10,988 bases of DNA, taken from NCBI GenBank assembly GCA_900766895.1, contig CAAFXF010000135.1, positions 1-10,988 on the forward strand, in the 5' to 3' direction. A program made the translations under genes and the position numbers. Of the stretch, positions 1-6,952 are shown piece by piece. The stretch comes from Clostridia bacterium. Lineage in GTDB: Bacteria > Bacillota > Clostridia > Oscillospirales > Acutalibacteraceae. The notes beneath the pieces were generated by a model. It did not search any database and was not told the origin of the DNA. It saw only the letters and a list, made by a program, of their open reading frames with translations. Position 1 is the stretch's first letter. The number at the start of each line of letters is the position of its first letter.

Positions 1-259
1 ATGCGCCCTTGTCCTCAAAATGCTTAATCCACATTGATGTTGCGGTTTGGTTTGCAACATCGCATTTGTTGAGCAAAACAATTCTCGGCTTGTTTTTTAC
101 AATAGAATCAAGCTCGGGATTTTGCGAGCTATACGGTACTCTTGCATCAAGAATTTCTACCACACCGTCAACAAGATTCAACGATGCCTTAATAAGTCGT
201 CTTGTTTTTGCCATATGTCCCGGGAACCATTGAACGTTTTGTTTTATCAACTCCGGCAT
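1..259 (-). CDS. rbgA: Ribosome biogenesis GTPase RbgA/YlqF (N-terminal part, cut by window edge)
   Basis: This is the first 86 codons of a circularly permuted GTPase needed for late assembly of the 50S ribosomal subunit. The translation begins MPELIKQNVQWFPGHMAKTR and carries the family signatures WFPGHMAKTRR (about residues 11-21), ILDARVPYSS (36-45) and the G4 motif NKCD (64-67). Because this family is circularly permuted, G4 comes before the P-loop, and the P-loop and C-terminal domain lie outside the window. The start is the ATG at 257-259, with AGGTG six bases upstream as a modest ribosome-binding site. The gene follows rplS, as it commonly does in Firmicutes, but a terminator and a new promoter separate the two. 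The identification is firm; the truncation is only the window boundary. Confidence 0.95.
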   Translation of the reverse strand, partial: MPELIKQNVQWFPGHMAKTRRLIKASLNLVDGVVEILDARVPYSSQNPELDSIVKNKPRIVLLNKCDVANQTATSMWIKHFEDKGA

Positions 260-282
260 AAATCACACCTGCCTTTTGGTTT

Positions 283-311
283 ATTATACAACAAACACAA
301 AATAATATCAA
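283..311 (-). promoter_or_regulatory. Sigma-A type promoter for rbgA
   Basis: On the minus strand a -35 box TTGATA (306-311) and a perfect -10 box TATAAT (283-288) are separated by exactly 17 bases. Transcription would start near position 276, giving a very short leader before the rbgA ATG. The promoter lies just past the T-tract of the rplS terminator, so rbgA can be transcribed independently of rplS. Confidence 0.85.
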
Positions 312-317
312 ATACTA

Positions 318-357
318 TAAAAATAAGCCGTACCACAGGAAAGCCCGCGATACGACT
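318..357 (-). terminator. Rho-independent terminator of rplS
   Basis: On the minus strand the arms 344-357 and 326-339 form a continuous 14-bp stem that includes four G-U wobbles, closed by a CTTT tetraloop. A run reading TATTTTTA follows. It starts 13 bases after the rplS stop codon. An A-rich stretch before the stem may let the hairpin work in the opposite direction as well. Confidence 0.9.
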
Positions 358-370
358 GTTTTTTAGGTTA

Positions 371-715
371 TTACTTAATAGCTTCCTTAACCTTAGCTGC
401 CTTACCAACTCTATCACGGAGATAGTAAAGCTTTGCTCTTCTAACCTTACCTGCACGGATAACCTTAACGTCAACAACGTTTGGTGAATGAATCGGGAAT
501 ACACGCTCAATACCTACACCGTAAGATACTCTACGTACTGTGAAGGTTTCGGAAATACCTGAACCTCTCTTGGCAATAACTGTGCCCTCAAAGTTCTGAA
601 TTCTCTCTCTCTGACCCTCGCGGATGTTTACAGATACCTTTACTGTATCACCAATGTTAAACTTTGGTACCTCAGCCTTGATGTTGTCCTGTGCGATAAT
701 CTTAAGTGCGTCCAT
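371..715 (-). CDS. rplS: 50S ribosomal protein L19
   Basis: L19 is a component of the large ribosomal subunit, located near the interface with the small subunit. The 114-residue product has the family's usual length. It contains the characteristic motifs FEGTVIAKRGSG (about 42-53), TFTVRRVSYGVGIER (57-71), FPIHSP (73-78) and VRRAKLYYLR (91-100). The ATG at 713-715 is preceded by a very strong AAAGGAGG (723-730) seven bases upstream. The gene sits in its own transcription unit, with a promoter, a structured leader of about 115 bases and a strong terminator. It is not attached to rpsP-rimM-trmD, which are not seen upstream. Autoregulation through the leader is plausible but inferred. Confidence 0.98.
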   Translation of the reverse strand: MDALKIIAQDNIKAEVPKFNIGDTVKVSVNIREGQRERIQNFEGTVIAKRGSGISETFTVRRVSYGVGIERVFPIHSPNVVDVKVIRAGKVRRAKLYYLRDRVGKAAKVKEAIK

Positions 716-830
716 TTTATTTCCTCCTTTATAATTTATGAGATGTTCATATCTTAAAGAAAGCGGACCATCTTCTAAAATGCGAAACGCTACATTTTAC
801 GCGTTGCAGGGATATGCAACGGATAAATGC
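716..830 (-). promoter_or_regulatory. Structured rplS 5' leader, candidate L19 autoregulatory element
   Basis: The predicted rplS mRNA leader can form several structures. A perfect 7-bp hairpin pairs CGTTGCA (815-821) with TGCAACG (802-808) around the loop TATCCC. A second 7-bp hairpin pairs TAAAATG (793-799) with CATTTTA (776-782). CTTTCTTT (756-763) can pair along its whole length, with two G-U wobbles, with the Shine-Dalgarno AAAGGAGG (723-730). AGATG (769-773) can pair with CATCT (741-745), and that helix interleaves with the Shine-Dalgarno helix in an H-type pseudoknot order. An L19 leader family is known in low-GC Gram-positives (Rfam L19_leader); I could not run the covariance model, so membership is an inference. 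Confidence 0.55.
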
Positions 831-836
831 TGATAT

Positions 837-865
837 ATAATAGCATATGTTAATTAAAAATGCAA
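837..865 (-). promoter_or_regulatory. Sigma-A type promoter for rplS
   Basis: On the minus strand TTGCAT (860-865) and TATTAT (837-842) are separated by exactly 17 bases, with transcription expected to begin near 830. The -35 box matches the consensus only in part, but the same TTGCAT with 17-base spacing is found in front of secG. The promoter begins just past the stop codon of the upstream gene. Confidence 0.7.
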
Positions 866-872
866 GCATTTT
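856..872 (-). terminator. Weak AT-rich hairpin after the TIGR03936 gene
   Basis: AAAATG (867-872) and CATTTT (857-862) form a 6-bp hairpin with the loop CTTG, followed by another T, in the transcript. It overlaps the stop codon of the upstream gene and the -35 box of the rplS promoter. With only one G-C pair it would be a poor terminator at best, so read-through into rplS is likely. Confidence 0.25.
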
Positions 873-1536
873 ATTTATATTCTTTGAAATCTTTTGTCAA
901 AAGGTTAATTCTGCCAATGCTTTTCCACTCATAATCCATATCTATAAGCCTGATTATAGTGTCAAACAGCAACGACGGATTTAGGTTTTTATCGGGTCCT
1001 GCAAGTAATCTGATATTCAAAACTATTTGATTATCTCTTATTGAAATCGAATATTTATCTATAAACTGCTTGATGTCGGTTTCCTTAAGCACTCGCCTTT
1101 TACCCTGCTTGCCTTTTTTCTGTGACATTATGGTATCACTTTGCAATACCTCTTTAATTTTTTCAATCGCCTTTTCGTTATCCAAAAATTCAAACTTATA
1201 CACATAATCGCTGTATACAATTTCATGACAATCCATAAAGTCATCATAAACATCCAAAATTCTTATACCAAGCGGTAATGCGTCATTAACACGTTTTTTA
1301 ACCTCATCATTTGAAATATCATCAAGAATTCTGATATCAACATTTTCGCAAAGGCTCTCCACCCCGAGAGAAAGCGGGAGAGAAAAGCTCATATACGGAT
1401 GAGGATTAAAGCCCTGTGTAAACCACAGATTAAGCTTAGCTCTTGCAAATGCACGCGAAAACACACGATTTGTATCCAAATGACTAATGTATTTTGCCTG
1501 ACCTGTTTTGGAAAATCTCAATCTAATCTCTCGCAT
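871..1536 (-). CDS. TIGR03936/DUF2344 radical SAM-associated protein
   Basis: The 221-residue product matches the DUF2344 (TIGR03936) family. It opens with RLRFSKTGQAKYISHLD (about 5-21), continues with a basic FSRAFARAKL segment (26-35), and then has the highly typical QGFNPHPYMSFSLPLSLGVES block (41-61). A lysine-rich stretch (139-151) and an IKQFID segment precede a C-terminal beta/alpha part. No catalytic cysteine cluster is present. Its gene is nearly always next to, or fused with, a TIGR03960 radical SAM protein; here it overlaps that gene by 14 bases, which argues for translational coupling and a shared function. The ATG at 1534-1536 has GGAGG eight bases upstream, embedded in the last codons of the upstream gene. 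The biochemical role is unknown. Confidence 0.88.
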   Translation of the reverse strand: MREIRLRFSKTGQAKYISHLDTNRVFSRAFARAKLNLWFTQGFNPHPYMSFSLPLSLGVESLCENVDIRILDDISNDEVKKRVNDALPLGIRILDVYDDFMDCHEIVYSDYVYKFEFLDNEKAIEKIKEVLQSDTIMSQKKGKQGKRRVLKETDIKQFIDKYSISIRDNQIVLNIRLLAGPDKNLNPSLLFDTIIRLIDMDYEWKSIGRINLLTKDFKEYK

Positions 1537-3367
1537 CGCAATGACCTCCGTTCAATCTGTTTGCTCCACAGCCGGCACACTTAATTCTGCAATGCGCAGT
1601 AGTTGTATTTTGATGAGCCTTTATATTTTCTTTTTCAAGGAATTTACGGCTGATACCGTAATCAAGATGATCCCAAGGCAAGAGCTCCGAAAATTCTCTT
1701 TTTCTTTGAGTATAAAAATAAGGGTCAATACTATTTTCCTCAAATGCCTTTAACCAAGCATCAAACTTAAAATGCTCATCCCAAGAATCAAACTTGCACC
1801 CGTTCTTAAAGGCTGAATGGATAACTGCCGACAGTCTTCTGTCACCTCTTGCAAGCACACCCTCAAGCAATGATGTCGGTGTTTCATGATACGACACCCT
1901 GATTTTCTTTGAAGGGATAGACTCAAGCAAATGCTTTTGCTTTGCCTTAAGGGATTCCATAGAATCCTCAGGCTCCCACTGAAAAGGAGTAAACGGCTTT
2001 GGGATAAATGACGAACAGGAGATGTTTACCTGCAAGCCGGTACCCTTTTGCCGATTGGGATTTTTGTAAAATGCATGAACAACATCCATACCGAGATTTG
2101 CAATACCCTCAATATCCTCCATTGTTTCGGTAGGCAAGCCCATCATAAAGTAAAGCTTAACGGTTGTCCAACCATTGTCAAATGCCTTTGTACAGGTATT
2201 GATTACCTCTTCCTGCGTAACATTTTTATTAATTACATCACGAAGCCTTTGTGTTCCGGCTTCGGGTGCAAAGGTCAATCCGCTTTTGCGCACCTTGTTA
2301 AGCTTATCAACAAGCTCGTCCGAGAAATTATCAACACGAAGACTTGGCAAAGACAGGTTAATTTTATCCTTAACGGTCCAATCAATTAGAGATGTCAGCA
2401 TCTCGTTAACCTTTGAATGATCGGATGTTGATAACGAGCAAAGTGACAGCTCATCATAGCCGGTTGATTCTATCAAGGCCTTGCTTTGAGCATTGATGGT
2501 TTCAACGCTTTTTTCCCTTATAGGACGATAAATAAAGCCTGCCTGACAAAATCTGCAGCCTCTGATACAGCCTCTGAAGATTTCCTCAACCGCTCTGTCG
2601 TGAACTATATTGATAAACGGAACAACAAATTCCTTTGGATAATAGCATTTGTTCAAATCGGCTACAATGGATTTTTTTACCCTTTGAGGAGCATTATTTG
2701 TTGCCTTTAACTCCTTAAGTGTTCCGTCATCATTATAGCTGTCCTCATAAAAAGACGGCACATATACACCTGTTATATCCTTGGCTTTAAGCAAAAATTC
2801 CTTTTTTGACAATCCGTTTTGCTTGCAATACTTAAGAAGATCCAGCACCTCATTTGTGCTTTCTTCACCGTCTCCCAAAAACACTATATCCATAAAATCG
2901 GCAATAGGCTCGGGATTGCAGGCACACGGTCCTCCGCAACAAATAATAGGTGTAAGCTCATCCCTATCCCTTGAATAGAGCGGAATACCTGCCAAATCAA
3001 GCATATTAAGAACATTGGTATAGCAAAGCTCATACATCAAGGTGAAGCCGATAATGTCAAAATCCTTGATATAGTCACCGCTTTCAAGAGCAAAAAGCGG
3101 AACACTGTTTTTTCTCATCTGCTCCTCCATATCAACATCGGGAGCAAACACCCTTTCGCACCAAGCATCCTCTCGCTCATTAACAAGACCGTAAAGGATT
3201 TTCATTCCGAGGTGGCTCATACCTATTTCATAAATATCCGGAAAGCAAAAGGCGTATCTGATATCCACCTCATCGGTATTTTTAACTACACTGTTTAGTT
3301 CGCCGCCAACATATCTTGCAGGCTTTTGAACATACTGTAATATTTTTTCAACCTCTTTTTTTATCAT
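1523..3367 (-). CDS. TIGR03960 family radical SAM protein with B12-binding-like N-terminal domain
   Basis: The 614-residue product has a B12-binding-like Rossmann region at about residues 35-170 (for example FCFPDIYEIGMSHLG, then CCGGPCACNPEP and FLGDGEE). It lacks an obvious DxHxxG cobalamin-ligand motif. The radical SAM domain follows, with the Fe4S4 motif CIRGCRFC, giving C267, C271 and C274. A glycine-rich EAGTQR segment at about 369-374 and MMGLPTET at about 408-415 fit the SAM-binding barrel. The C-terminus carries a separate Cys cluster, C593, C597, C600 and C610, which could bind a second metal centre. The ATG overlaps the stop of the upstream protease gene as ATGA, and the 3' end overlaps the TIGR03936 gene. 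The family is widespread in Clostridia, but I know of no established reaction for it. Confidence 0.92.
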   Translation of the reverse strand: MIKKEVEKILQYVQKPARYVGGELNSVVKNTDEVDIRYAFCFPDIYEIGMSHLGMKILYGLVNEREDAWCERVFAPDVDMEEQMRKNSVPLFALESGDYIKDFDIIGFTLMYELCYTNVLNMLDLAGIPLYSRDRDELTPIICCGGPCACNPEPIADFMDIVFLGDGEESTNEVLDLLKYCKQNGLSKKEFLLKAKDITGVYVPSFYEDSYNDDGTLKELKATNNAPQRVKKSIVADLNKCYYPKEFVVPFINIVHDRAVEEIFRGCIRGCRFCQAGFIYRPIREKSVETINAQSKALIESTGYDELSLCSLSTSDHSKVNEMLTSLIDWTVKDKINLSLPSLRVDNFSDELVDKLNKVRKSGLTFAPEAGTQRLRDVINKNVTQEEVINTCTKAFDNGWTTVKLYFMMGLPTETMEDIEGIANLGMDVVHAFYKNPNRQKGTGLQVNISCSSFIPKPFTPFQWEPEDSMESLKAKQKHLLESIPSKKIRVSYHETPTSLLEGVLARGDRRLSAVIHSAFKNGCKFDSWDEHFKFDAWLKAFEENSIDPYFYTQRKREFSELLPWDHLDYGISRKFLEKENIKAHQNTTTAHCRIKCAGCGANRLNGGHCDARD

Positions 3368-3903
3368 AAATTACCTCTAATCAGCCAAAAAGCTAAATAC
3401 AATGAAATAAACAATAAACTGTATTTTTTGTAAAATAAAGAATACAAAAGCAGTAATACCGTAAGTAACGCACTGACTGTATACATAATACGGTAGGACT
3501 TGCCTACACCGAGAAGCTTATCAAAAATAAGCATCAGGCTTCTTCCAATATCCAAGGGATAAATCGGCAAAGCATTTGCAATAATCAAGGCACAATTAAT
3601 ATCTCTGTATACATCAAAGGCGGCAAAAACAAGATTAACAGCTATTCCCGACATTAAAAATACTATTTCTCTGCAGGAGGACAGCTGCGAGCTATGCTTC
3701 AAGCCGATTCCGTAAAAGGATACAGTTATCTTATCAGCCCTGCCTCCAAGCAAATAAAGCGATACGATATGTCCTAATTCGTGCAGGGACGAAAACAAAA
3801 TAACAATCAAAAAGCTTTTGTTGTCACAAAACAGAGCAACAGAGGTTATCGCAAAAAACAAATAACTGATTTCAAAATCAATGTTAAAAATATTAAACCT
3901 CAT
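3364..3903 (-). CDS. Site-2 protease family (M50) membrane metalloprotease, SpoIVFB-like
   Basis: This is a small intramembrane zinc protease of 179 residues. The zinc-binding HELGH motif lies at 41-45 inside a hydrophobic helix. The second motif, NALPIYPLDIGR (110-121), supplies the third ligand candidate D118. Hydrophobic segments at roughly 12-25, 31-53, 80-98, 103-117, 138-157 and 161-175 indicate a polytopic membrane protein. The position of HELGH close to the N-terminus resembles SpoIVFB, the protease that activates pro-sigma-K during sporulation. The C-terminal CBS domain of classical SpoIVFB is absent, and the usual PLDGGR reads PLDIGR. The start is the ATG at 3901-3903, with only a weak GGTGA before it. 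The 4-base overlap with the radical SAM gene indicates one transcript. Its substrate cannot be told from sequence. Confidence 0.85.
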   Translation of the reverse strand: MRFNIFNIDFEISYLFFAITSVALFCDNKSFLIVILFSSLHELGHIVSLYLLGGRADKITVSFYGIGLKHSSQLSSCREIVFLMSGIAVNLVFAAFDVYRDINCALIIANALPIYPLDIGRSLMLIFDKLLGVGKSYRIMYTVSALLTVLLLLYSLFYKKYSLLFISLYLAFWLIRGNL

Positions 3904-3943
3904 TTAATCACCATAAATTAATACGATGATTCAAGGTAATTAA

Positions 3944-4354
3944 TCACCTGTTTTTATCTAAAAAGCTTTGCAAAATCATAACAGCAGACACGGCGTCAAC
4001 CGTTTGCTTTCTCTTTTTTCCTCTTACATTGTTATCGGAAAGAACATTATGAGCCATTACGGTTGTAAGCCGTTCATCCTCATAAAATATGTCAACATCA
4101 ATTTTTTCAATAATTGCATCACCGAGCGAACGACATTCATCACATCTATATCCGTAGCTGCCGTCCATATTTCTAGGCAGACCGATAACAATTTTTTCTA
4201 TTTTATTTTCCTCAACTATTTGAACGATCCTATCAACAAGCTTTGGCTGATACGATTCCTCAATTACGCAAAACGGTGAAGCAAGAATTCCCCTTGCATC
4301 AGACATGGCAATACCTGTTCTGACATCACCGTAATCAACAGATAACACTTTCAT
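3944..4354 (-). CDS. ruvX: Holliday junction resolvase-like RuvX (YqgF/YrrK)
   Basis: This 136-residue protein of the RNase H-fold YqgF family has been implicated in 16S rRNA 5'-end maturation and, in some bacteria, in recombination. It shows the family signatures in order: VDYGDVRTGIAMSD (6-19) with acidic residue D7, VIGLPRNMDGSYG (56-68), YEDERLTT (91-98) with D93/E94, and DAVSAVMILQSFL (120-132) with D120. The length is normal. The ATG at 4352-4354 has GAGGAAAT directly upstream, at rather tight spacing. A perfect inverted repeat lies between this gene and the upstream penicillin-binding protein gene. The downstream M50 gene begins 40 bases after the stop, with no terminator seen. Confidence 0.95.
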   Translation of the reverse strand: MKVLSVDYGDVRTGIAMSDARGILASPFCVIEESYQPKLVDRIVQIVEENKIEKIVIGLPRNMDGSYGYRCDECRSLGDAIIEKIDVDIFYEDERLTTVMAHNVLSDNNVRGKKRKQTVDAVSAVMILQSFLDKNR

Positions 4355-4355
4355 A

Positions 4356-4403
4356 TTTCCTCATTAATAATAGGAAAACCAAATATATGATTTTCCTATT
4401 ATT
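4356..4403 (-). promoter_or_regulatory. Perfect 13-bp inverted repeat before ruvX, candidate translational switch
   Basis: The minus-strand arms AATAATAGGAAAA (391-403 within the 4 kb block, i.e. 4391-4403) and TTTTCCTATTATT (4366-4378) pair perfectly around a 12-base loop. No T-run follows on the transcribed strand, so this is not a normal terminator. The 3' arm's TTTCCT (4372-4377) can instead pair with AGGAAA (4356-4361), which is the ruvX ribosome-binding site. The 5' arm starts 7 bases past the penicillin-binding protein stop codon. The pairings are read directly from the sequence; a regulatory role is inferred. Confidence 0.5.
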
Positions 4404-4410
4404 TTCAAAG

Positions 4411-6870
4411 CTATTGTAAAATTTCCGAATCTAAATCATTAGGCGGAGATGCACCGCTCGTCTCTTCTTCGGTACCGTCATCAGTATTGTCATCAACCGT
4501 GTTATCGTCGACAACATCCTCGACAGACTCCTCCTTTTTCTTTGTGGTTGACTGCTTGGTAGTTTCGCTTGAATTATCACCATCGCTCAAATACACACTT
4601 TCGCCAACCTTCGGCAGATTGTTCTCATCAAACCAACCCCATCTGCCTGAACCTCTGCTAAGAGTACCGTTACCTGAATACTCGCGTCTGACGATACCGT
4701 CAACCTCAGGAAAGTCCTTAACATTCTTTCCCTTCTTCTCATATATTTCATTCATAATGGTATTCCAAATTGTACCTGATGGGTTAGCAGAAAGACGGTA
4801 TACAACCTCTTTATTTTTGTCGTAGCCATACCAAACAGCACCAACATATTCAGGTGTACCTCCGATAAACCAACGGTCATTAGAGCCTGTTGTTGTACCT
4901 GTTTTACCAAAGCAGGTTACGCCGTCAATCTTATACGATCTACCTGTACCCTCGGTCATAACAGTTTGGAGCATTTTATTCATAACCCAAGCTGTATTCT
5001 CTGACAAGGCTACCTCCTTGTCCTTTTCAGGATTCTTTTCAAGAATTACATTGCCCTGTGAATCCTCAATCTTGTAATAGCTATAACCCTCATACCAATA
5101 GCCTCCGTTACCGAAAGCCTGATATGCAGCAGTCATTTCCAAAACAGAAACGCCGTATGTTAACGAGCCGGTAGCCATAGGCGCAAGGTCACAATCCTGA
5201 ACAGCGAGTGATGAAATGTGGAACTTATTGGTAATATATTCGTAAGCATAGGTTGTTCCGATTTTATCAAGTGTTCTTGCCGAAATTGTATTCTTTGAAA
5301 GAGCAAGTCCCTTTTGAACAGTGATTACCTGACCGGAATATGAACCACCCTCGTTTGTCGGCCAAGGCTTACCGTTAATTTTTGTAAGAGGTGCGTCCTT
5401 TGTAGGAGTAGACCAATATACGTTTGTTTCACCGTCCTGCAAGGTTTTTTCAAGGGCAGGACCATATACGGAAATAGGCTTAATAACAGAACCGGGCTGA
5501 CGCTTTGATTGCCATGCACGGTTGAGAACACGGTTTGCTTTCTTTTTGCCCGTGCCTCCGACCATACCGAGAATTCTGCCGTGATAATCCATAATTACAC
5601 AGGCGCCCTGTACTGTTTCATCAGGCATCTTTTTGTAATTCTCGTAAACATCCTCGATAGCATTTTGAACATCAAAATCAATAGCTGAATAAATCTTAAG
5701 ACCTCCGCCGTAAATCATATTCTTTGCTTTCTTTGCACTGTATCCGGAGCTTTGAAGATCATTGATAACCTGATCGATAACATAGTCTGTATAGTACGAA
5801 TTAATTTTTTCTGCCTGCTTCTTTTCGGCAGATGTTTTTTTGATTTGGCTACCCTTATAATCAGGCGAATTAGTGTATACCATCTTATAATTCATAGCTT
5901 CATCATATTGCTCCTGCGTGATAAAATTATGCTCGAGCATTTTTTCGAGGACTCTTGTTTGTCTTTGCCTGTTATTTTCAGGATTAATCAAAGGATCATA
6001 TCTTGTTGGGAACTGTGTAATACTTGCAAGACAGGCACATTCTGCAATATTCAAATCCTTAACCTCTTTACCGAAATAGGTTTCGGCAGCAGTTTTAACA
6101 CCGTAGCATCCGTGTGAAAGATATATAGTGTTAAGGTATGCCTCCATAATTTCATCCTTTGAATAATGCTTTTCAAGGTTAAGAGCAGAAAGAATCTCAT
6201 TAAACTTTCTGATAAAGGTAACATCATTTTCATCGGTTAAGTTTTTGATAAGCTGTTGTGTAACGGTTGAACCGCCCTGTCCGCTGTTTGAAGGCTTAAC
6301 CATAACACCGACGGTTCTTATCCAGTCAACACCGTGATGCTTTTCAAATCGCTCATCCTCAATGGCAATAAACGCCTTTGCCATATATTCATTCATTTCG
6401 TTTTTATCAAGCCAAATACGGTTTTCCTCACCGTGAAGCCTTGTAATTTCCACAAGCTTATCGTTGTCATATCCGTAAATAAAGGATGTTTGGTTTTGGC
6501 TTGATGCTTCGTCCTCAAGATTAAATACTACATCACCGTGGACAACGGAATATCCGTAAACAAAGAGAACCGAAGAGCAAATGATTCCGACAACACCGAT
6601 AACAAGAATTATGCCCAAAACAATTTTACCGAAAAGACCGGCTGCCTTTTGGCCCGAGGTTTTAGGTGCATTCTTTCTTTTGCGTTGCTTATTTGAACCT
6701 GGCTTTGAAACGGAATTACCGTTCTTGCCGTTATCAGAATTTGAAAAAGTATTATAGGCAGACGGTAGCTTACCGCCATTCTTTTTTCGTGTTTCTTTAT
6801 CGTCATTATAAGCCTTTTGCGAGTTATTCATAAAGGACTCAAGAAGATCGTCATAATCATTTTTTGCCAC
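4411..6870 (-). CDS. Class A penicillin-binding protein (PBP1A type, bifunctional transglycosylase/transpeptidase)
   Basis: The 819-residue enzyme polymerises lipid II into glycan strands and cross-links the peptides on the outer face of the membrane. A hydrophilic cytoplasmic N-terminus, very basic at 61-70, leads to a single membrane segment at about 82-105. The GT51 transglycosylase domain shows EDERFEKHHG (171-180; catalytic glutamate E171), GGSTVTQQ (199-206) and EAYLNTIYL (243-251). The transpeptidase domain shows SVIK (catalytic S461, K464), SKN (525-527) and KTG (656-658). The tail from about 765 on is low-complexity and rich in S, T, D and E, with no PASTA or other recognisable domain. 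The start is a GTG at 6868-6870 with AAGGAGG (6879-6885) eight bases upstream. It is the likely first gene of the unit that runs on into ruvX. Confidence 0.97.
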   Translation of the reverse strand: MAKNDYDDLLESFMNNSQKAYNDDKETRKKNGGKLPSAYNTFSNSDNGKNGNSVSKPGSNKQRKRKNAPKTSGQKAAGLFGKIVLGIILVIGVVGIICSSVLFVYGYSVVHGDVVFNLEDEASSQNQTSFIYGYDNDKLVEITRLHGEENRIWLDKNEMNEYMAKAFIAIEDERFEKHHGVDWIRTVGVMVKPSNSGQGGSTVTQQLIKNLTDENDVTFIRKFNEILSALNLEKHYSKDEIMEAYLNTIYLSHGCYGVKTAAETYFGKEVKDLNIAECACLASITQFPTRYDPLINPENNRQRQTRVLEKMLEHNFITQEQYDEAMNYKMVYTNSPDYKGSQIKKTSAEKKQAEKINSYYTDYVIDQVINDLQSSGYSAKKAKNMIYGGGLKIYSAIDFDVQNAIEDVYENYKKMPDETVQGACVIMDYHGRILGMVGGTGKKKANRVLNRAWQSKRQPGSVIKPISVYGPALEKTLQDGETNVYWSTPTKDAPLTKINGKPWPTNEGGSYSGQVITVQKGLALSKNTISARTLDKIGTTYAYEYITNKFHISSLAVQDCDLAPMATGSLTYGVSVLEMTAAYQAFGNGGYWYEGYSYYKIEDSQGNVILEKNPEKDKEVALSENTAWVMNKMLQTVMTEGTGRSYKIDGVTCFGKTGTTTGSNDRWFIGGTPEYVGAVWYGYDKNKEVVYRLSANPSGTIWNTIMNEIYEKKGKNVKDFPEVDGIVRREYSGNGTLSRGSGRWGWFDENNLPKVGESVYLSDGDNSSETTKQSTTKKKEESVEDVVDDNTVDDNTDDGTEEETSGASPPNDLDSEILQ

Positions 6871-6900
6871 GAAATCAGCCTCCTTAAATATATTATTTTT

Positions 6901-6930
6901 ATTATAATATAATTCAACAAAAAAATAAAG
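6901..6930 (-). promoter_or_regulatory. Possible promoter of the penicillin-binding protein gene
   Basis: A perfect TATAAT (6901-6906) stands 30 bases before the GTG start, in an AT-only stretch. The matching -35 region (around 6924-6929, TTTATT) is poor, so the call rests mainly on the -10 box and on the 82-base gap after the exonuclease gene. No hairpin terminator is visible in that gap, so transcription may also enter from the exonuclease gene. Confidence 0.4.
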
Positions 6931-6952
6931 AAGAATTTTATAAAAACACGAA

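Noticed and set aside
47..487. Open plus-strand frame of 146 codons across the rbgA/rplS region
   Set aside because: It runs antisense through two firmly identified genes and a terminator, has no convincing ribosome-binding site, and its translation resembles no family. The same holds for the other plus-strand frames, for example at 2048-2389, 4487-4825, 5752-6117 and 9060-9479.
4366..4403. The inverted repeat as a rho-independent terminator
   Set aside because: The stem is mostly A-T, and no T-tract follows it on the transcribed strand. It sits directly before the ruvX ribosome-binding site.
6889..6952. Hairpin terminator after the exonuclease gene
   Set aside because: The stretch contains TTTTATAAAA and T-runs but no G-C stem, so no terminator can be supported.
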